Shown: piece by piece, positions 1 to 8,881 of the stretch | How positions within the stretch are numbered: position 1 is the first letter of the stretch | How the letters are laid out: every line of letters begins with the position of its first letter | Assembly (NCBI RefSeq): GCF_042684265.1 | Contig: NZ_JBHULB010000017.1 | Location: 62,001-126,000 of the forward strand | DNA: 64,000 nt | Direction: 5' to 3' | From: Croceitalea marina | GTDB taxonomy: Bacteria; Bacteroidota; Bacteroidia; Flavobacteriales; Flavobacteriaceae | Notes under the pieces: model-generated | Seen by the model: only the letters and a program-made list of their open reading frames with translations | What the model was told of the DNA's origin: nothing | Database searches by the model: none | Translations under genes and position numbers: made by a program

Positions 1-1016
1 CCATAACTGTGCTGCCAGATTAGCTCTCCAGCAAAACTTATTTTTATCAACCAAACATCAGAGCTTCCGTTGTTTTCGGTTACTTGAGTATCGTTACTAA
101 AGGTATTACCTACGATTACATAATTACCATCCGCTGTTTTTGAAATATCTCTTGATTGTTCTATACCTGTGCCTCCAAAAGACCGCTCCCACTCTAAACT
201 ACCGTTCTTATCAACTTTTACTACCCAAAAATCATAGCTTCCTTTTGGGTCAGAAATGTCAAAATCATCACTTTCAGATGCTCCTGAAAGTATAAATCCG
301 CCATCAAGTGCATTTATTACACCGAATGATCTATCATTATTGGTTCCTCCAAAAAATCTACGCCAAACAATAGTGCCGTCGGCATCCAATTTCGTTCCCC
401 AAAATTCCCCAACGCCATGCCTGGTCAAACCTGAGTTCTTATTTGTACTACCCTCCCCATTGGAAGAGGTAACATCTAAAAAGCCTGAGAAAAATAGCCC
501 TCCGTCTGGAGTTTCAATAATATCATAAGAGTGATCATGCCCAGAAAAGCCAAAACTTTTTTCCCATAAAATTTCACCCAAAGCATCTAACCTAAGTACC
601 CAATTATCGTGGAACCCTTCATTATTACTCGCATCTCCATCATCACTCATAGCATAGCCCGTAATGGCATATCCGCCATCGGCGGTTTGTATCACTTTTT
701 GCCCACGATCATCTTTGCTTCCTCCATAGGTTTTTTGCCATTGTAAATTACCTTCGGCATCTAACTTTAGCAACCAATAGTCGTTTACGTTTAGTGTTTT
801 AGCTGACAAATCGCCGTCCGTACTATTCGTAAAACCGAATACGACAAAGCCTCCATCTTTTGTCTGTAGTATACTTCTTGGCGAATCATCACCTGAGCCT
901 CCAAAATTTTTGATCCAAGTACTTTGGTTTACCGCCTCTATATTTTCCGAATTATTATCATCGTCACTACAGGCAAACACTAAGCATATCGCTAAACCAA
1001 AAACAACCTTCTTCAT
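1..1016 (-). CDS. Repeat-containing surface lipoprotein (partial, C-terminus cut by window edge)
   Basis: The reading frame opens with ATG at 1016 and stays open to base 1, so only the first 338 residues are visible. It begins with a short hydrophobic signal and a lipobox (LVFAC, Cys16) followed by an acidic SDDDN stretch, as in exported Bacteroidota lipoproteins. After that come about five copies of a roughly 60-65 residue unit with the pattern FGGsxdD, then TxDGGyxxxG, then DxWxxKxDxxGxxxW. This resembles delta-60 or beta-propeller-like repeats of flavobacterial surface proteins. It starts 17 bases below the stop of the 1033-2955 lipoprotein gene on the same strand, so the two probably form an operon. 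Ligand and function are unknown, and a sorting signal at the C-terminus cannot be judged. Confidence 0.8.
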   Translation of the reverse strand, partial: MKKVVFGLAICLVFACSDDDNNSENIEAVNQSTWIKNFGGSGDDSPRSILQTKDGGFVVFGFTNSTDGDLSAKTLNVNDYWLLKLDAEGNLQWQKTYGGSKDDRGQKVIQTADGGYAITGYAMSDDGDASNNEGFHDNWVLRLDALGEILWEKSFGFSGHDHSYDIIETPDGGLFFSGFLDVTSSNGEGSTNKNSGLTRHGVGEFWGTKLDADGTIVWRRFFGGTNNDRSFGVINALDGGFILSGASESDDFDISDPKGSYDFWVVKVDKNGSLEWERSFGGTGIEQSRDISKTADGNYVIVGNTFSNDTQVTENNGSSDVWLIKISFAGELIWQHSY

Positions 1017-1032
1017 AGCTAAAAGAATTTTA

Positions 1033-2955
1033 TTAGTTTGATTTCTTTACAATAAAAAGGCCTGAATTGATATCATTGATTACAATTTTTCCGCTTTCGA
1101 AATAGGGATAAACACTCCAAACACCATCGAAACTTGTTGCATTATTAGCGGGTAACGTATCAAAAAAGCCAGTCTCCGTAATAACTTCACTACCAATTTG
1201 TGAAATGTCCAAAACACGCATTCCAGCGGAATAATTGGCCAAGAAAAATTCATCACCCAAGACATAACCATTGTGGTCAATAGCAGCCGTTGGACCGGTA
1301 TAGGTGGTGTGCAATATAGGATTGTTTAAATCTTGCAGGTCAAAGACCAAGGTTCTTGAGTTAAAGCCAAAATCACGTTCATCTAATTCATCGCCTAAAA
1401 GAAAATACCGTTGGTCTTCGGTAAACCATCCTTGATGGGTGTAACTTAACTGACTATAATTTAGGGTGGCAATTCTTGTTGGGTTGGCCTTATCGGTAAT
1501 ATCTACAATTGCAATTTGGTCTTCGTTCGCCCCAATAAAAATCTCCCTTCCTGCGTAATCAGTATCCGGCCCGGCATATGAAATTACCTGGGCATCGTGA
1601 CTGTATCCATCAGCTCCATATCCTCCAACAGCAGTTGGGTTTAGCGGGTCTTGAATGTCAATAAAATGTACCCCGCCATTAAACGCATCATTTCTTGCCG
1701 TACCTACGGGATAGGCAAAACCCATTGTTTCGTTGATTACAATATTGTGGGCGTTACCAATGCCTGTATAACGTTCGTCTGCAGTAAAAGTTTGGGGTGG
1801 ATTACTTACATTTCTAAGTTTTGTCAAATCAAAAACCTGTATGCCATGGCCTGAGGCCTCTGCAACAATAAAAGCAAAGTCTTGATAGATTTTAACATCT
1901 CGCCAAGGGCTTGAACTTGTAGCTGTAGGTAATTTGCCCAGGTATATCGGGTCGTCTTCAGAAATATCAACAAAAGCAGTGCCGTTATCCAGTCCGACCA
2001 AAGCATACTCTTTACCGCTACTACTATCTGTCCATCCCCATATGTCATTTGCTGCTGAAGCCGATAACTCTGAAAGGTTTAGTCTGCCGAGCAAATCATA
2101 TCCGTTACATGGAAAATTACCAGCCAATCCGTTTTCGCAAGGGTCTATGCCCTTAATTTCATAAAAAGTATTGTCTTGGCCACCTAACAAAAGACCATTG
2201 GTAGGTTCGCTAAGTTGCAATTCAAAGCTTTCTGTATTCTCAAGGTTCGTATCATCGATAATAGACAAACCAGGTATCGCTATAGCTGAAGCTACTGAGC
2301 CATCATAACTCCCCTCAGGTATGGTTATAGTCAATGGCGCTTCTAATGTGTAATCGACTCCTAAAGTTGCATCACCTGTATCAGTATTTATGATCGTAAT
2401 AGTTGTATTGGCAGCAATTATTCCACTAACTACCAACATAGGAAGGTTTCCACCACTATTTTCCCTGTCCGAACCCGATGCTTGAGAAAATGCAACCGAC
2501 GTGCTCTCGTCATCAATGATTGTCAGAACTAGCGTAGACCGCGTTCCTAAAACGGCATCACCTGTAGGATTGCTCAGACTAAATCGAATAGTTTCAAAAC
2601 CTTCGACTAAGTCATCATCTTGAAAAATTAAACTTCCAATATCAATAGCAGTATTGCTTGTGCCGTCATAAGTTCCCGCTGGTATATTGATAGTATTGGG
2701 AGAAGTAAAGCTAAAATCTACCCCATTACCTGTTGCAGAACTTAAGTCATCAATATTTATGGTAACTGTTGTTGGGTTTTCAACAGCACCATTCAATATT
2801 AAAACTAAATCATTTTGACCACTGTTTTCTGCCAAAGACGTGGTCGCTTCAGAAAACTGCACCGTGACACGGGCTTCGATTATGGTGTTAGAAGAATTAT
2901 CCTTATTACATCCAAAAAAAACGAAAAGGAATAGCAGTAGGCATATCTGTTTCAT
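1033..2955 (-). CDS. Choice-of-anchor B / LVIVD-repeat lipoprotein with Calx-beta-like domains
   Basis: An exported lipoprotein of 640 residues. The start at 2955 (MKQICLLLFLFVFFGC, lipobox FFGC) was chosen over an in-frame start 39 codons upstream because the signal peptide then sits at the N-terminus. Two Calx-beta-like beta-sandwich modules follow (about residues 25-150 and 150-270), each with the asymmetric DDxxxExxExFxxxLSxPT pattern. The remainder is a propeller-like domain with repeats such as VFDLTKLRNVSNP, VDITDKANP and VFDLQDLNNP, plus SHDAQ, THQGW and DHNGY motifs, as known in the choice-of-anchor B family. It is probably surface exposed; ligand unknown. It lies directly upstream of the repeat lipoprotein cut by the left edge. 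Confidence 0.82.
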   Translation of the reverse strand: MKQICLLLFLFVFFGCNKDNSSNTIIEARVTVQFSEATTSLAENSGQNDLVLILNGAVENPTTVTINIDDLSSATGNGVDFSFTSPNTINIPAGTYDGTSNTAIDIGSLIFQDDDLVEGFETIRFSLSNPTGDAVLGTRSTLVLTIIDDESTSVAFSQASGSDRENSGGNLPMLVVSGIIAANTTITIINTDTGDATLGVDYTLEAPLTITIPEGSYDGSVASAIAIPGLSIIDDTNLENTESFELQLSEPTNGLLLGGQDNTFYEIKGIDPCENGLAGNFPCNGYDLLGRLNLSELSASAANDIWGWTDSSSGKEYALVGLDNGTAFVDISEDDPIYLGKLPTATSSSPWRDVKIYQDFAFIVAEASGHGIQVFDLTKLRNVSNPPQTFTADERYTGIGNAHNIVINETMGFAYPVGTARNDAFNGGVHFIDIQDPLNPTAVGGYGADGYSHDAQVISYAGPDTDYAGREIFIGANEDQIAIVDITDKANPTRIATLNYSQLSYTHQGWFTEDQRYFLLGDELDERDFGFNSRTLVFDLQDLNNPILHTTYTGPTAAIDHNGYVLGDEFFLANYSAGMRVLDISQIGSEVITETGFFDTLPANNATSFDGVWSVYPYFESGKIVINDINSGLFIVKKSN

Positions 2956-3087
2956 AGCATAGAAACTTTTAGTAAATCGTAAAGATACAAAACACAAAAT
3001 TCGTGCCTTAAAAATTTGGCTATCAGCTCTTTTAAAATCAATTAATTGAATTAACTTGAAGGGCGAAATCAAAAAACCTTATTTCCT

Positions 3088-4542
3088 ATGGCTAAAAAGA
3101 GACCTTACCATAAAAATTCTCGAAGAAATTTTCTTAAAAACACCAGCTTGGCAGCTACCGGATTTATGATTGTTCCCCGACATGTTTTAGGCGGCCAAGG
3201 TTATATTCCTCCTAGCGATAAGCTCAATATTGCGGGTATTGGTGTAGGTGGTAAAGGCCATAGTGATCTTACATCATTTGCTGAAAGCCCCAACGTAAAT
3301 ATCGTTTCATTATGCGATGTAGATGATAGGTTGGCCGTTAGGTCAAGAGAAGCTTTCCCACGTGCCAGTTATTATGCAGATTTTAGGGAAATGCTTGAGA
3401 AAGAGGGTAAAAACATAGATGCTGTTTCCGTTTCCACACCTGACCATAACCACGCCGTACCTGCCTATCAAGCAATGGCGATGGGCAAACATGTTTATGT
3501 ACAGAAACCTTTGACCCATGATATTTGGGAAGCAAGGATGTTGACAGAGGCAGCCAAAAAATTCAAAGTGGTCACCCAAATGGGCAATCAAGGTGCTTCA
3601 GGCGAAGGTGTCCGAAAAATGAAGGAAATTTATAATACGGGTATCATTGGAGAAGTTCACACTGTAAAATGTTGGACCAATCGGGCTATATGGCCACAGG
3701 CATTACAAACCCCTACGAAAAAAGATAAAATTCCTAAGGGGCTCAACTGGGACCTTTGGTTAGGTACAGCAGCAATGCGAGATTACAATGATGCCTACCT
3801 TCCTTTTGATTGGCGCGGTTGGTCAGATTTTGGAACGGGTGCTTTGGGTGATATGGCCTGCCACATTATGGATCCGGTTTATAGAATTCTGCCTATACTC
3901 TATCCTACGCAGGTAGAGTGTAGTGTTTCGGATTCTTTCAGCGGTAATTTTCAATATAAAGACTACCCTAAAAGTTTTCCTAACTCTAGTAAAATCCACC
4001 TAAAATATCCAAGAACAGATGGTAAAGGAAACATAAAGGTTACTTGGATGGATGGCGGACTTTTACCTGAAAGACCCGAGGAATTAGGAGATAATGAAGC
4101 CCTAGGCAACTGGGATGGTGGCGTGCTCTTTATAGGCACAAAAGGAAAATTAATGGCAGATTGTTATGGGGCCAATCCAAGATTACTGCCATTATCACTA
4201 AACGAACAGTTTGAAGTTGAAGAAACTTTACCGAGAGTTCCTGAGGGGCATTACCTGCAATGGGTGAATGCCTGCATGGCCGGTTATGGTAATGCCGAAA
4301 CCAGTTCTTCCTTTGATTATGCAGGGCCTTTTACCGAGAGCATTCTCATCGGTAATTTAGCTCTAAAAGCCTATTTTGAAGTAGACCCTAAAGCAGAGAA
4401 CAAAGGTTTCTGGAGTGGCGGTGGGCAATACTACGGTAGAAAACGCTTGCAATGGGATGCCAAAAACATGAAAGTGACCAATTTTGAACCCGCGAATAAG
4501 TATGTAAAACGAACGTATAGAGAAGGGTACTCTATGGGTTGA
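3088..4542 (+). CDS. Tat-exported Gfo/Idh/MocA family oxidoreductase
   Basis: A 484-residue NAD(P)-dependent oxidoreductase. The N-terminus carries a twin-arginine signal (SRRNFLKNTSLAATGF), so it is probably exported folded with its cofactor. The Rossmann region follows (IAGIGVGGKGHSDL, then VSLCDVDD), with the family motif around VSTPDHNHAVPA and the EKP-like element VQKPLTHD. The C-terminal half is the alpha/beta domain, with DMACHIMDPVY near the expected catalytic His. Related Bacteroidota proteins act on sugars or sugar derivatives, but the substrate cannot be read here. It diverges from the lipoprotein operon at 2955 and is followed by a clear terminator, so it is probably transcribed alone. 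Confidence 0.88.
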   Translation: MAKKRPYHKNSRRNFLKNTSLAATGFMIVPRHVLGGQGYIPPSDKLNIAGIGVGGKGHSDLTSFAESPNVNIVSLCDVDDRLAVRSREAFPRASYYADFREMLEKEGKNIDAVSVSTPDHNHAVPAYQAMAMGKHVYVQKPLTHDIWEARMLTEAAKKFKVVTQMGNQGASGEGVRKMKEIYNTGIIGEVHTVKCWTNRAIWPQALQTPTKKDKIPKGLNWDLWLGTAAMRDYNDAYLPFDWRGWSDFGTGALGDMACHIMDPVYRILPILYPTQVECSVSDSFSGNFQYKDYPKSFPNSSKIHLKYPRTDGKGNIKVTWMDGGLLPERPEELGDNEALGNWDGGVLFIGTKGKLMADCYGANPRLLPLSLNEQFEVEETLPRVPEGHYLQWVNACMAGYGNAETSSSFDYAGPFTESILIGNLALKAYFEVDPKAENKGFWSGGGQYYGRKRLQWDAKNMKVTNFEPANKYVKRTYREGYSMG

Positions 4543-4573
4543 TAGTAGTAATTTTTCTAAAAGATAAAAATTG

Positions 4574-4603
4574 AAACTGGAGTTTTTTAGCTCCAGTTTT
4601 TTT
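4574..4603 (+). terminator. Rho-independent terminator after the oxidoreductase
   Basis: A perfect 9-bp stem (AAACTGGAG at 4574-4582 with CTCCAGTTT at 4591-4599) and an 8-base loop, ending in an uninterrupted T run through 4603. It lies 32 bases after the oxidoreductase stop and separates it from thiL. Confidence 0.85.
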
Positions 4604-4628
4604 ATGCCTACATGTTAGGTTTACTCCT

Positions 4629-4636
4629 TACTTTTG
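4629..4636 (+). promoter_or_regulatory. Bacteroidota-type -7 element before thiL
   Basis: TACTTTTG matches the TAnnTTTG consensus of the primary Bacteroidota sigma factor exactly. It ends only four bases before the thiL ATG. No clear TTTG -33 element is seen at the usual spacing. If it is used, the transcript would begin at or near the start codon. Confidence 0.45.
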
Positions 4637-4640
4637 CAAA

Positions 4641-5690
4641 ATGCTAGCGGATAAAAACGAACAACGGACTTCAATTGAAGAGCTTGGTGAATTCGGACTT
4701 ATAAAACACCTCACCAAAGACTTTGAACTCAATCATAAATCTACACTAAAAGGTATCGGTGACGATGCCGCCGTTTTAGATTTTAAATCAAAAAAAACAG
4801 TGGTCTCTACAGACTTATTGGTAGAGGGTGTACATTTTGATTTAAGCTATATGCCTTTAAAGCATTTAGGCTACAAATCGGTAGTAGTGAACTTGTCGGA
4901 TATATATGCTATGAATGCCAACGCTACACAAATAACCGTGTCCTTGGCAGTTTCAAATCGTTTTCCGTTAGAAGCTTTAGAGGAATTTTATGCTGGAGTA
5001 GCTGCCGCATGTAAAGTTTATGGAATAGATTTAATTGGTGGCGATACCACATCTTCAACTAAAGGGATGCTCATAAGCATTACCGCTATTGGCGAAGTTG
5101 ATGAAGAAAAGCTGGTCTATCGGTCAGGCGCCAAAGAAAATGACCTTCTTGTTGTAACAGGTGACATTGGCGGTGCTTATTTAGGCCTTCAGATTTTAGA
5201 AAGGGAAAAGGAGGTTTTTAAGGTAAATCCTCAAAATCAACCAGACCTGGAGCCTTACTCTTATTTAATAGAACGGCAATTAAAGCCAGAAGCGAGAAAA
5301 GATATTGTAGACCTATTGGAAAAGTTAGAGGTACAGCCTACGGCCATGATCGATATTAGTGATGGCCTATCTTCAGAAATTTTGCATTTGTGCGAACAAA
5401 GCAAAGTAGGATGTAATCTATATGAAGAAAAAATTCCTTTAGACCCAACTGTCATTTCAGCATCAGAAGAGTTTAAAATGGATAGTACGATGATTGCTTT
5501 AAGCGGAGGCGAAGATTACGAGCTGTTGTTTACGATAGCTCAAGCTGACTTTGATAAAATTAAGGGCAATCCTAATCTAACTGTAATCGGTCATATGACC
5601 CAACAGAGCGAAGGGGCGCATCTTGTGGCAAGAAATAATACCAAGATTCCTATCACGGCCCAAGGCTGGAATAGTTTTAATGCCTCTTAG
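4641..5690 (+). CDS. thiL: Thiamine-monophosphate kinase
   Basis: ThiL phosphorylates thiamine monophosphate to thiamine pyrophosphate with ATP in the cytoplasm. The 349 residues show the family hallmarks in order: GIGDDAAVLD near residue 40, STDLLVEGVHF with metal-binding Asp near residue 55, NLSDIYAMNA near residue 85, IGGDTTSS near residue 130, DISDGLSSE near residue 235, and GGEDYELLF near residue 280. Length is normal for the family. No TPP riboswitch-like leader is seen upstream, only the oxidoreductase terminator and a -7 element right at the start codon. Its stop overlaps the convergent gene at 5687 by four bases. Confidence 0.95.
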   Translation: MLADKNEQRTSIEELGEFGLIKHLTKDFELNHKSTLKGIGDDAAVLDFKSKKTVVSTDLLVEGVHFDLSYMPLKHLGYKSVVVNLSDIYAMNANATQITVSLAVSNRFPLEALEEFYAGVAAACKVYGIDLIGGDTTSSTKGMLISITAIGEVDEEKLVYRSGAKENDLLVVTGDIGGAYLGLQILEREKEVFKVNPQNQPDLEPYSYLIERQLKPEARKDIVDLLEKLEVQPTAMIDISDGLSSEILHLCEQSKVGCNLYEEKIPLDPTVISASEEFKMDSTMIALSGGEDYELLFTIAQADFDKIKGNPNLTVIGHMTQQSEGAHLVARNNTKIPITAQGWNSFNAS

Positions 5691-5947
5691 GCTACTTGTC
5701 TTCTTACGGTACTGGTTCTACGGTTACGCTTTTGGTACATCTCTTCCAAAGTCTTGTTTATTTCTTGCATAACAGGGGTCAAAGCAGAAAGTTTACCACG
5801 TTCATCAGTGGTAACCTGTTTTTGACAATGCAGACATTTGTACTCTTTAATATGCTCCGTAACTCGTTTTGAAACGGTGTAGTGGTGTCCAAAAATATGG
5901 CAGAAGATGCCAGTTAATTTATTTCCTTCAGGGGTAGTTTTTTTCAT
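5687..5947 (-). CDS. Small Cys/His-rich protein, possible zinc ribbon
   Basis: An 86-residue protein from ATG at 5947; the frame stays open further upstream (to 6067), but that part looks less protein-like and ATG 5947 gives MKKTTPEG. Residues 12-45 hold CHIFGHHY followed by CLHCQKQV, a Cys-x5-His...Cys-x2-Cys arrangement suggesting one bound zinc, similar in outline to DUF1660-type phage-associated proteins. The C-terminal 40 residues are helical and very basic (YQKRNRRTSTVRRQ), compatible with nucleic-acid binding. It converges on thiL with a four-base overlap. No function can be assigned. Confidence 0.6.
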   Translation of the reverse strand: MKKTTPEGNKLTGIFCHIFGHHYTVSKRVTEHIKEYKCLHCQKQVTTDERGKLSALTPVMQEINKTLEEMYQKRNRRTSTVRRQVA

Positions 5948-6199
5948 AAGCCGGGGAGCTGTTAGCATAACGATTTGGGGTCGAAAATGCGGGATTATTA
6001 TTTCTTTTTGTTGATTTTTACAAGACAAATTATTCACCTTGTATGTAGTTGAACGATTTGCTCCCATGTTTTAGTATATGTATTTAGTTGACAATTAGAC
6101 TTTTCGATGAAATACATCGATTAAGTGTTAAAAAGTATCGGTGATTAACATCGGAAACAATATACAATTTTGACCTATATTAACAAATAATTTAGACAC

Positions 6200-7483
6200 A
6201 TGTACAGCAAAAAAGTCACTGTTGTAGTTGCTTTCGCACTTTTCTCGTTGTTTTTTGGGGCAGGAAATCTTATTCTTCCACCTCAGCTTGGTTTTAAAGC
6301 CGGTGACACTTGGTGGTTGGTTGCACTCGGGTTTTGTATTTCGGCAGTTTTAATTCCAATATTGGGAATCTTAGCACACGCCAAATTACAGGGCGGAATG
6401 TTCGATTTTGCCAAAAAAGTATCGCCAACTTTTAGTTTGATTTACTGTTATATCGTTTATGCCATTTCAATCAGTTTACCATCGCCACGAACAGCCTCGG
6501 TTACACATGAAATGGGCGTTCAACCTTTGTTCGATTCTTCACCCTTATTGACCAGTGTCGTTTATTTCATTCTGGTATTTCTTTTTGTGGTGAATAGATC
6601 TAAAATTTTAGATATTATCGGAAAACTATTGACCCCAGCCATAATTCTAATTTTATTGGCTATAGTCTGTACTACGATTTTCAATTTTGAATTTAGTTTT
6701 GGCGAAAACGTATTCACCAGTCCTTTTTCAAGCGGCATTTTAGAAGGCTATCAAACTTTTGATGCCATTGGTGCGGTCGTTGTCGGTGGGGTAATTATCA
6801 TTTCTATCAACCTCAAACATACCGAATCAAATTATTCGGCCAAACGAACTTTAATTGCCAAAGCAGGATGGTTGGCAGGTCTAGGTCTTTTTTTAATCTA
6901 TGCAGGTCTAATTGTAACTGGTGCCATGATGCACACTTCATTTGATTCAGATATTTCAAGAACCGCCCTTTTGAGTGGTATTAGCATTAAAACCTTAGGA
7001 AGCACGGCCAGCTTCTTTTTAAGTGTTTTGGTAAGCTTGGCCTGCTTCACTACTGCCGTAGGTATCGTTACCGGTACGGCAGATTTTGTAAAGGGCCAGT
7101 TTAAAGATTCTCGAACCGCCTATGTCATCACTGCAATAATAGGGTGTATTTTAGGGGTGCTTATGGGGCAGTTTGATGTCCATTACATTATAGCCGTTGC
7201 AATTCCGGCATTAATGTTTATTTACCCAATAACAATCGTTCTTATTCTGCTGAATGTTCTCCCGAATAAATATGCTTCCAAACAAGTTTTTAGAGCAGTT
7301 GTACTTGCCACTATTATCTTTAGTATTCCTGATTTCTTAGGAAGTATTGGCTTAGGTGAAGTTATCGCCGGAATCTCTAAATGGATTCCTTTGAGTAAAT
7401 TTCAAATGGGTTGGGTATTGCCTGCGTTGTTGGCCTTTGTTGTTGCCAATGGTAACATTAAAGCTGAAACTGCAAAGAATTAG
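6200..7483 (+). CDS. brnQ: Branched-chain amino acid transport carrier BrnQ
   Basis: A 427-residue inner-membrane symporter of the LIVCS family, which imports Leu, Ile and Val with a sodium ion. The N-terminal family signature FALFSLFFGAGNLILPPQLG is present, followed by about twelve hydrophobic segments and the conserved stretch ISLPSPRTASVTHEMG. Length matches the family. It is preceded by 130 bases without a gene and has no co-oriented partner; just after its stop a nested inverted repeat begins (7482-7581), followed by the AT-rich abiH-like gene. Confidence 0.93.
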   Translation: MYSKKVTVVVAFALFSLFFGAGNLILPPQLGFKAGDTWWLVALGFCISAVLIPILGILAHAKLQGGMFDFAKKVSPTFSLIYCYIVYAISISLPSPRTASVTHEMGVQPLFDSSPLLTSVVYFILVFLFVVNRSKILDIIGKLLTPAIILILLAIVCTTIFNFEFSFGENVFTSPFSSGILEGYQTFDAIGAVVVGGVIIISINLKHTESNYSAKRTLIAKAGWLAGLGLFLIYAGLIVTGAMMHTSFDSDISRTALLSGISIKTLGSTASFFLSVLVSLACFTTAVGIVTGTADFVKGQFKDSRTAYVITAIIGCILGVLMGQFDVHYIIAVAIPALMFIYPITIVLILLNVLPNKYASKQVFRAVVLATIIFSIPDFLGSIGLGEVIAGISKWIPLSKFQMGWVLPALLAFVVANGNIKAETAKN

Positions 7484-7581
7484 ATTTCTCACATAAGTTC
7501 GAAATGACTTGTTGCAGTTCTAGTCATTTCGAAATGAGCTTTCACTCGGAAGTTACCGAAGTAAAAGCGATTGAGAAATCT
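7482..7581. repeat. Nested inverted-repeat element between brnQ and abiH
   Basis: The outer arms AGATTTCTCA (7482-7491) and TGAGAAATCT (7572-7581) are exact reverse complements. Inside them lies a 12-bp perfect hairpin, TTCGAAATGACT (7498-7509) with AGTCATTTCGAA (7522-7533). The element starts inside the brnQ stop codon and ends 27 bases before the abiH start. The TTTCGAAATGA core recalls short intergenic repeats scattered in flavobacterial genomes. There is no T run on the plus strand, so a simple terminator is unlikely. Confidence 0.7.
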
Positions 7582-7608
7582 CATTATTTTTTCTTTTAAC
7601 TTTAATAA

Positions 7609-8844
7609 ATGAACAAACTCGTAATTGTTGGTAATGGTTTTGATTTGGCACATGGGCTACCAACTTCATACAAAGACTTTATTGACGATTTCTGGAAAAA
7701 TCTAAGAAAAAAATTCAATACATCGCCCTATAAAGAAATGGTTTTTTTAAATGAGGACTATATGGGTGTCTTTGATTACGGAAAAATTAACTCATTCTAT
7801 GATTTTGAGAATAATATACAGAAATACTGCAAGCAATATAACGCTCACTATTCTTACCAAAGTAAAATTTGCTCAATTAAAATTGAAAATCATAGACTTG
7901 AGATTGTTGAAATGCCAATATTTGGTTTTAAAAATGATTTTTTTAGGGTTCTTTGCTCAAAATCGTTAGTAAACTGGGTAGATATTGAGAATGAATATTA
8001 TAACGAATTATTATCCCGAGCCAAACAAATAAGTAGAGATTCTGAAGAAAATGATATACGTGTACTAAACCAAGAATTTGAAAATATTAAAAAAATATTT
8101 GAAGAATATCTAGAGCGAAGTGTAATTAATTCATTTAAACTTAATGAATTTAAAGGTCGAGAATGGATCAAACTATATGATTTTTTTAAACCCATTTCTA
8201 TTTTTAACAATAATTCAAAACTTTTAGAAGAATTTAGATTAAAAGAAGATCAAAAAGAAATCCGACAAATTTTTGAAAATGAAAATAATGGTGAAAAAGG
8301 TAACACCAGCACTTATGTTCTAAATTTTAATTATACAACTACTACAGGGCAATACTTGTATCAAATTTTTAAATCAGATTATTACAATAATCTCAATCAT
8401 ATTCATGGCATATTATCTAATAAAGATGATAACCAAATAAATTTTGGTTTTGGAGATGAAATGGATGATGATTATAGATATATCGAGAATTTGAATGATA
8501 ATGAATTTTTGAAAAACTTTAAATCCTTTAAATATTCTCAAAACTCAAATTACAAAAACCTTTTAAATTATATTGACTCTGATAAGTTTCAAGTTTACAT
8601 TATGGGACATTCCTGTGGGCTCTCGGATAGAACTTTATTGAATACCATATTTGAACATAAAAATTGTCGTTCTATAAAAGTATTTTATCATAAAAGAGAA
8701 GATGGTAGCGATAATTTCACGGAAATAATACAGAATATCTCAAGACATTTTAATGATAAAAAAGAGATGCGAGCTAAGTTGGTAAACAAATCACTTTGTG
8801 AACCTTTGCCGCAAGATATCCGTTTCCAGAAAAAAGAGTCATAA
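7609..8844 (+). CDS. AbiH-family phage abortive-infection protein
   Basis: A 411-residue cytoplasmic protein with the AbiH hallmark N-terminus VIVGNGFDLAHGLPTSYKDF (residues 5-24). Later motifs are LNFNYTTT (238-245), NHIHG (263-267), FGFGDE (279-284) and IMGHSCGLSDRTLL (331-344). Family knowledge: AbiH proteins block phage propagation in lactococci and related forms occur in many defence islands; the mechanism is not settled. The motif order resembles SIR2-like domains (see findings). The gene is strikingly rich in Asn, Lys and AT-ending codons compared with brnQ, suggesting recent acquisition. It stands alone, bounded by a nested repeat upstream and a dispersed repeat directly after its stop. 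No antitoxin-like partner is visible. Confidence 0.85.
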   Translation: MNKLVIVGNGFDLAHGLPTSYKDFIDDFWKNLRKKFNTSPYKEMVFLNEDYMGVFDYGKINSFYDFENNIQKYCKQYNAHYSYQSKICSIKIENHRLEIVEMPIFGFKNDFFRVLCSKSLVNWVDIENEYYNELLSRAKQISRDSEENDIRVLNQEFENIKKIFEEYLERSVINSFKLNEFKGREWIKLYDFFKPISIFNNNSKLLEEFRLKEDQKEIRQIFENENNGEKGNTSTYVLNFNYTTTTGQYLYQIFKSDYYNNLNHIHGILSNKDDNQINFGFGDEMDDDYRYIENLNDNEFLKNFKSFKYSQNSNYKNLLNYIDSDKFQVYIMGHSCGLSDRTLLNTIFEHKNCRSIKVFYHKREDGSDNFTEIIQNISRHFNDKKEMRAKLVNKSLCEPLPQDIRFQKKES

Positions 8845-8851
8845 CGCTAAT

Positions 8852-8874
8852 CCTTCGACAAGCTCAGGATGACA
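8852..8874 (+). repeat. Short dispersed intergenic repeat (CCTTCGACAAGCTCAGGATG type)
   Basis: A 23-base unit of the form TTCGACnnnGCTCannnTGACA, eight bases after the abiH stop. Variants of the same unit occur at 57553-57575 and 58866-58888 in this window. Similar units are common between genes in flavobacteria. Confidence 0.6.
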
Positions 8875-8881
8875 AGCCAAA

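Noticed and set aside
4543..4640. TPP riboswitch before thiL
   Set aside because: The region is only about 100 bases, mostly a terminator and a -7 element; no THI-box-like core is present.
5948..6067. Longer start of the small Cys/His-rich protein
   Set aside because: The extra 40 codons are not protein-like compared with the rest, and ATG 5947 gives a natural N-terminus.
7482..7581. Rho-independent terminator of brnQ
   Set aside because: The inner hairpin is real but has no T run on the plus strand, and the outer arms suggest a repeat element.
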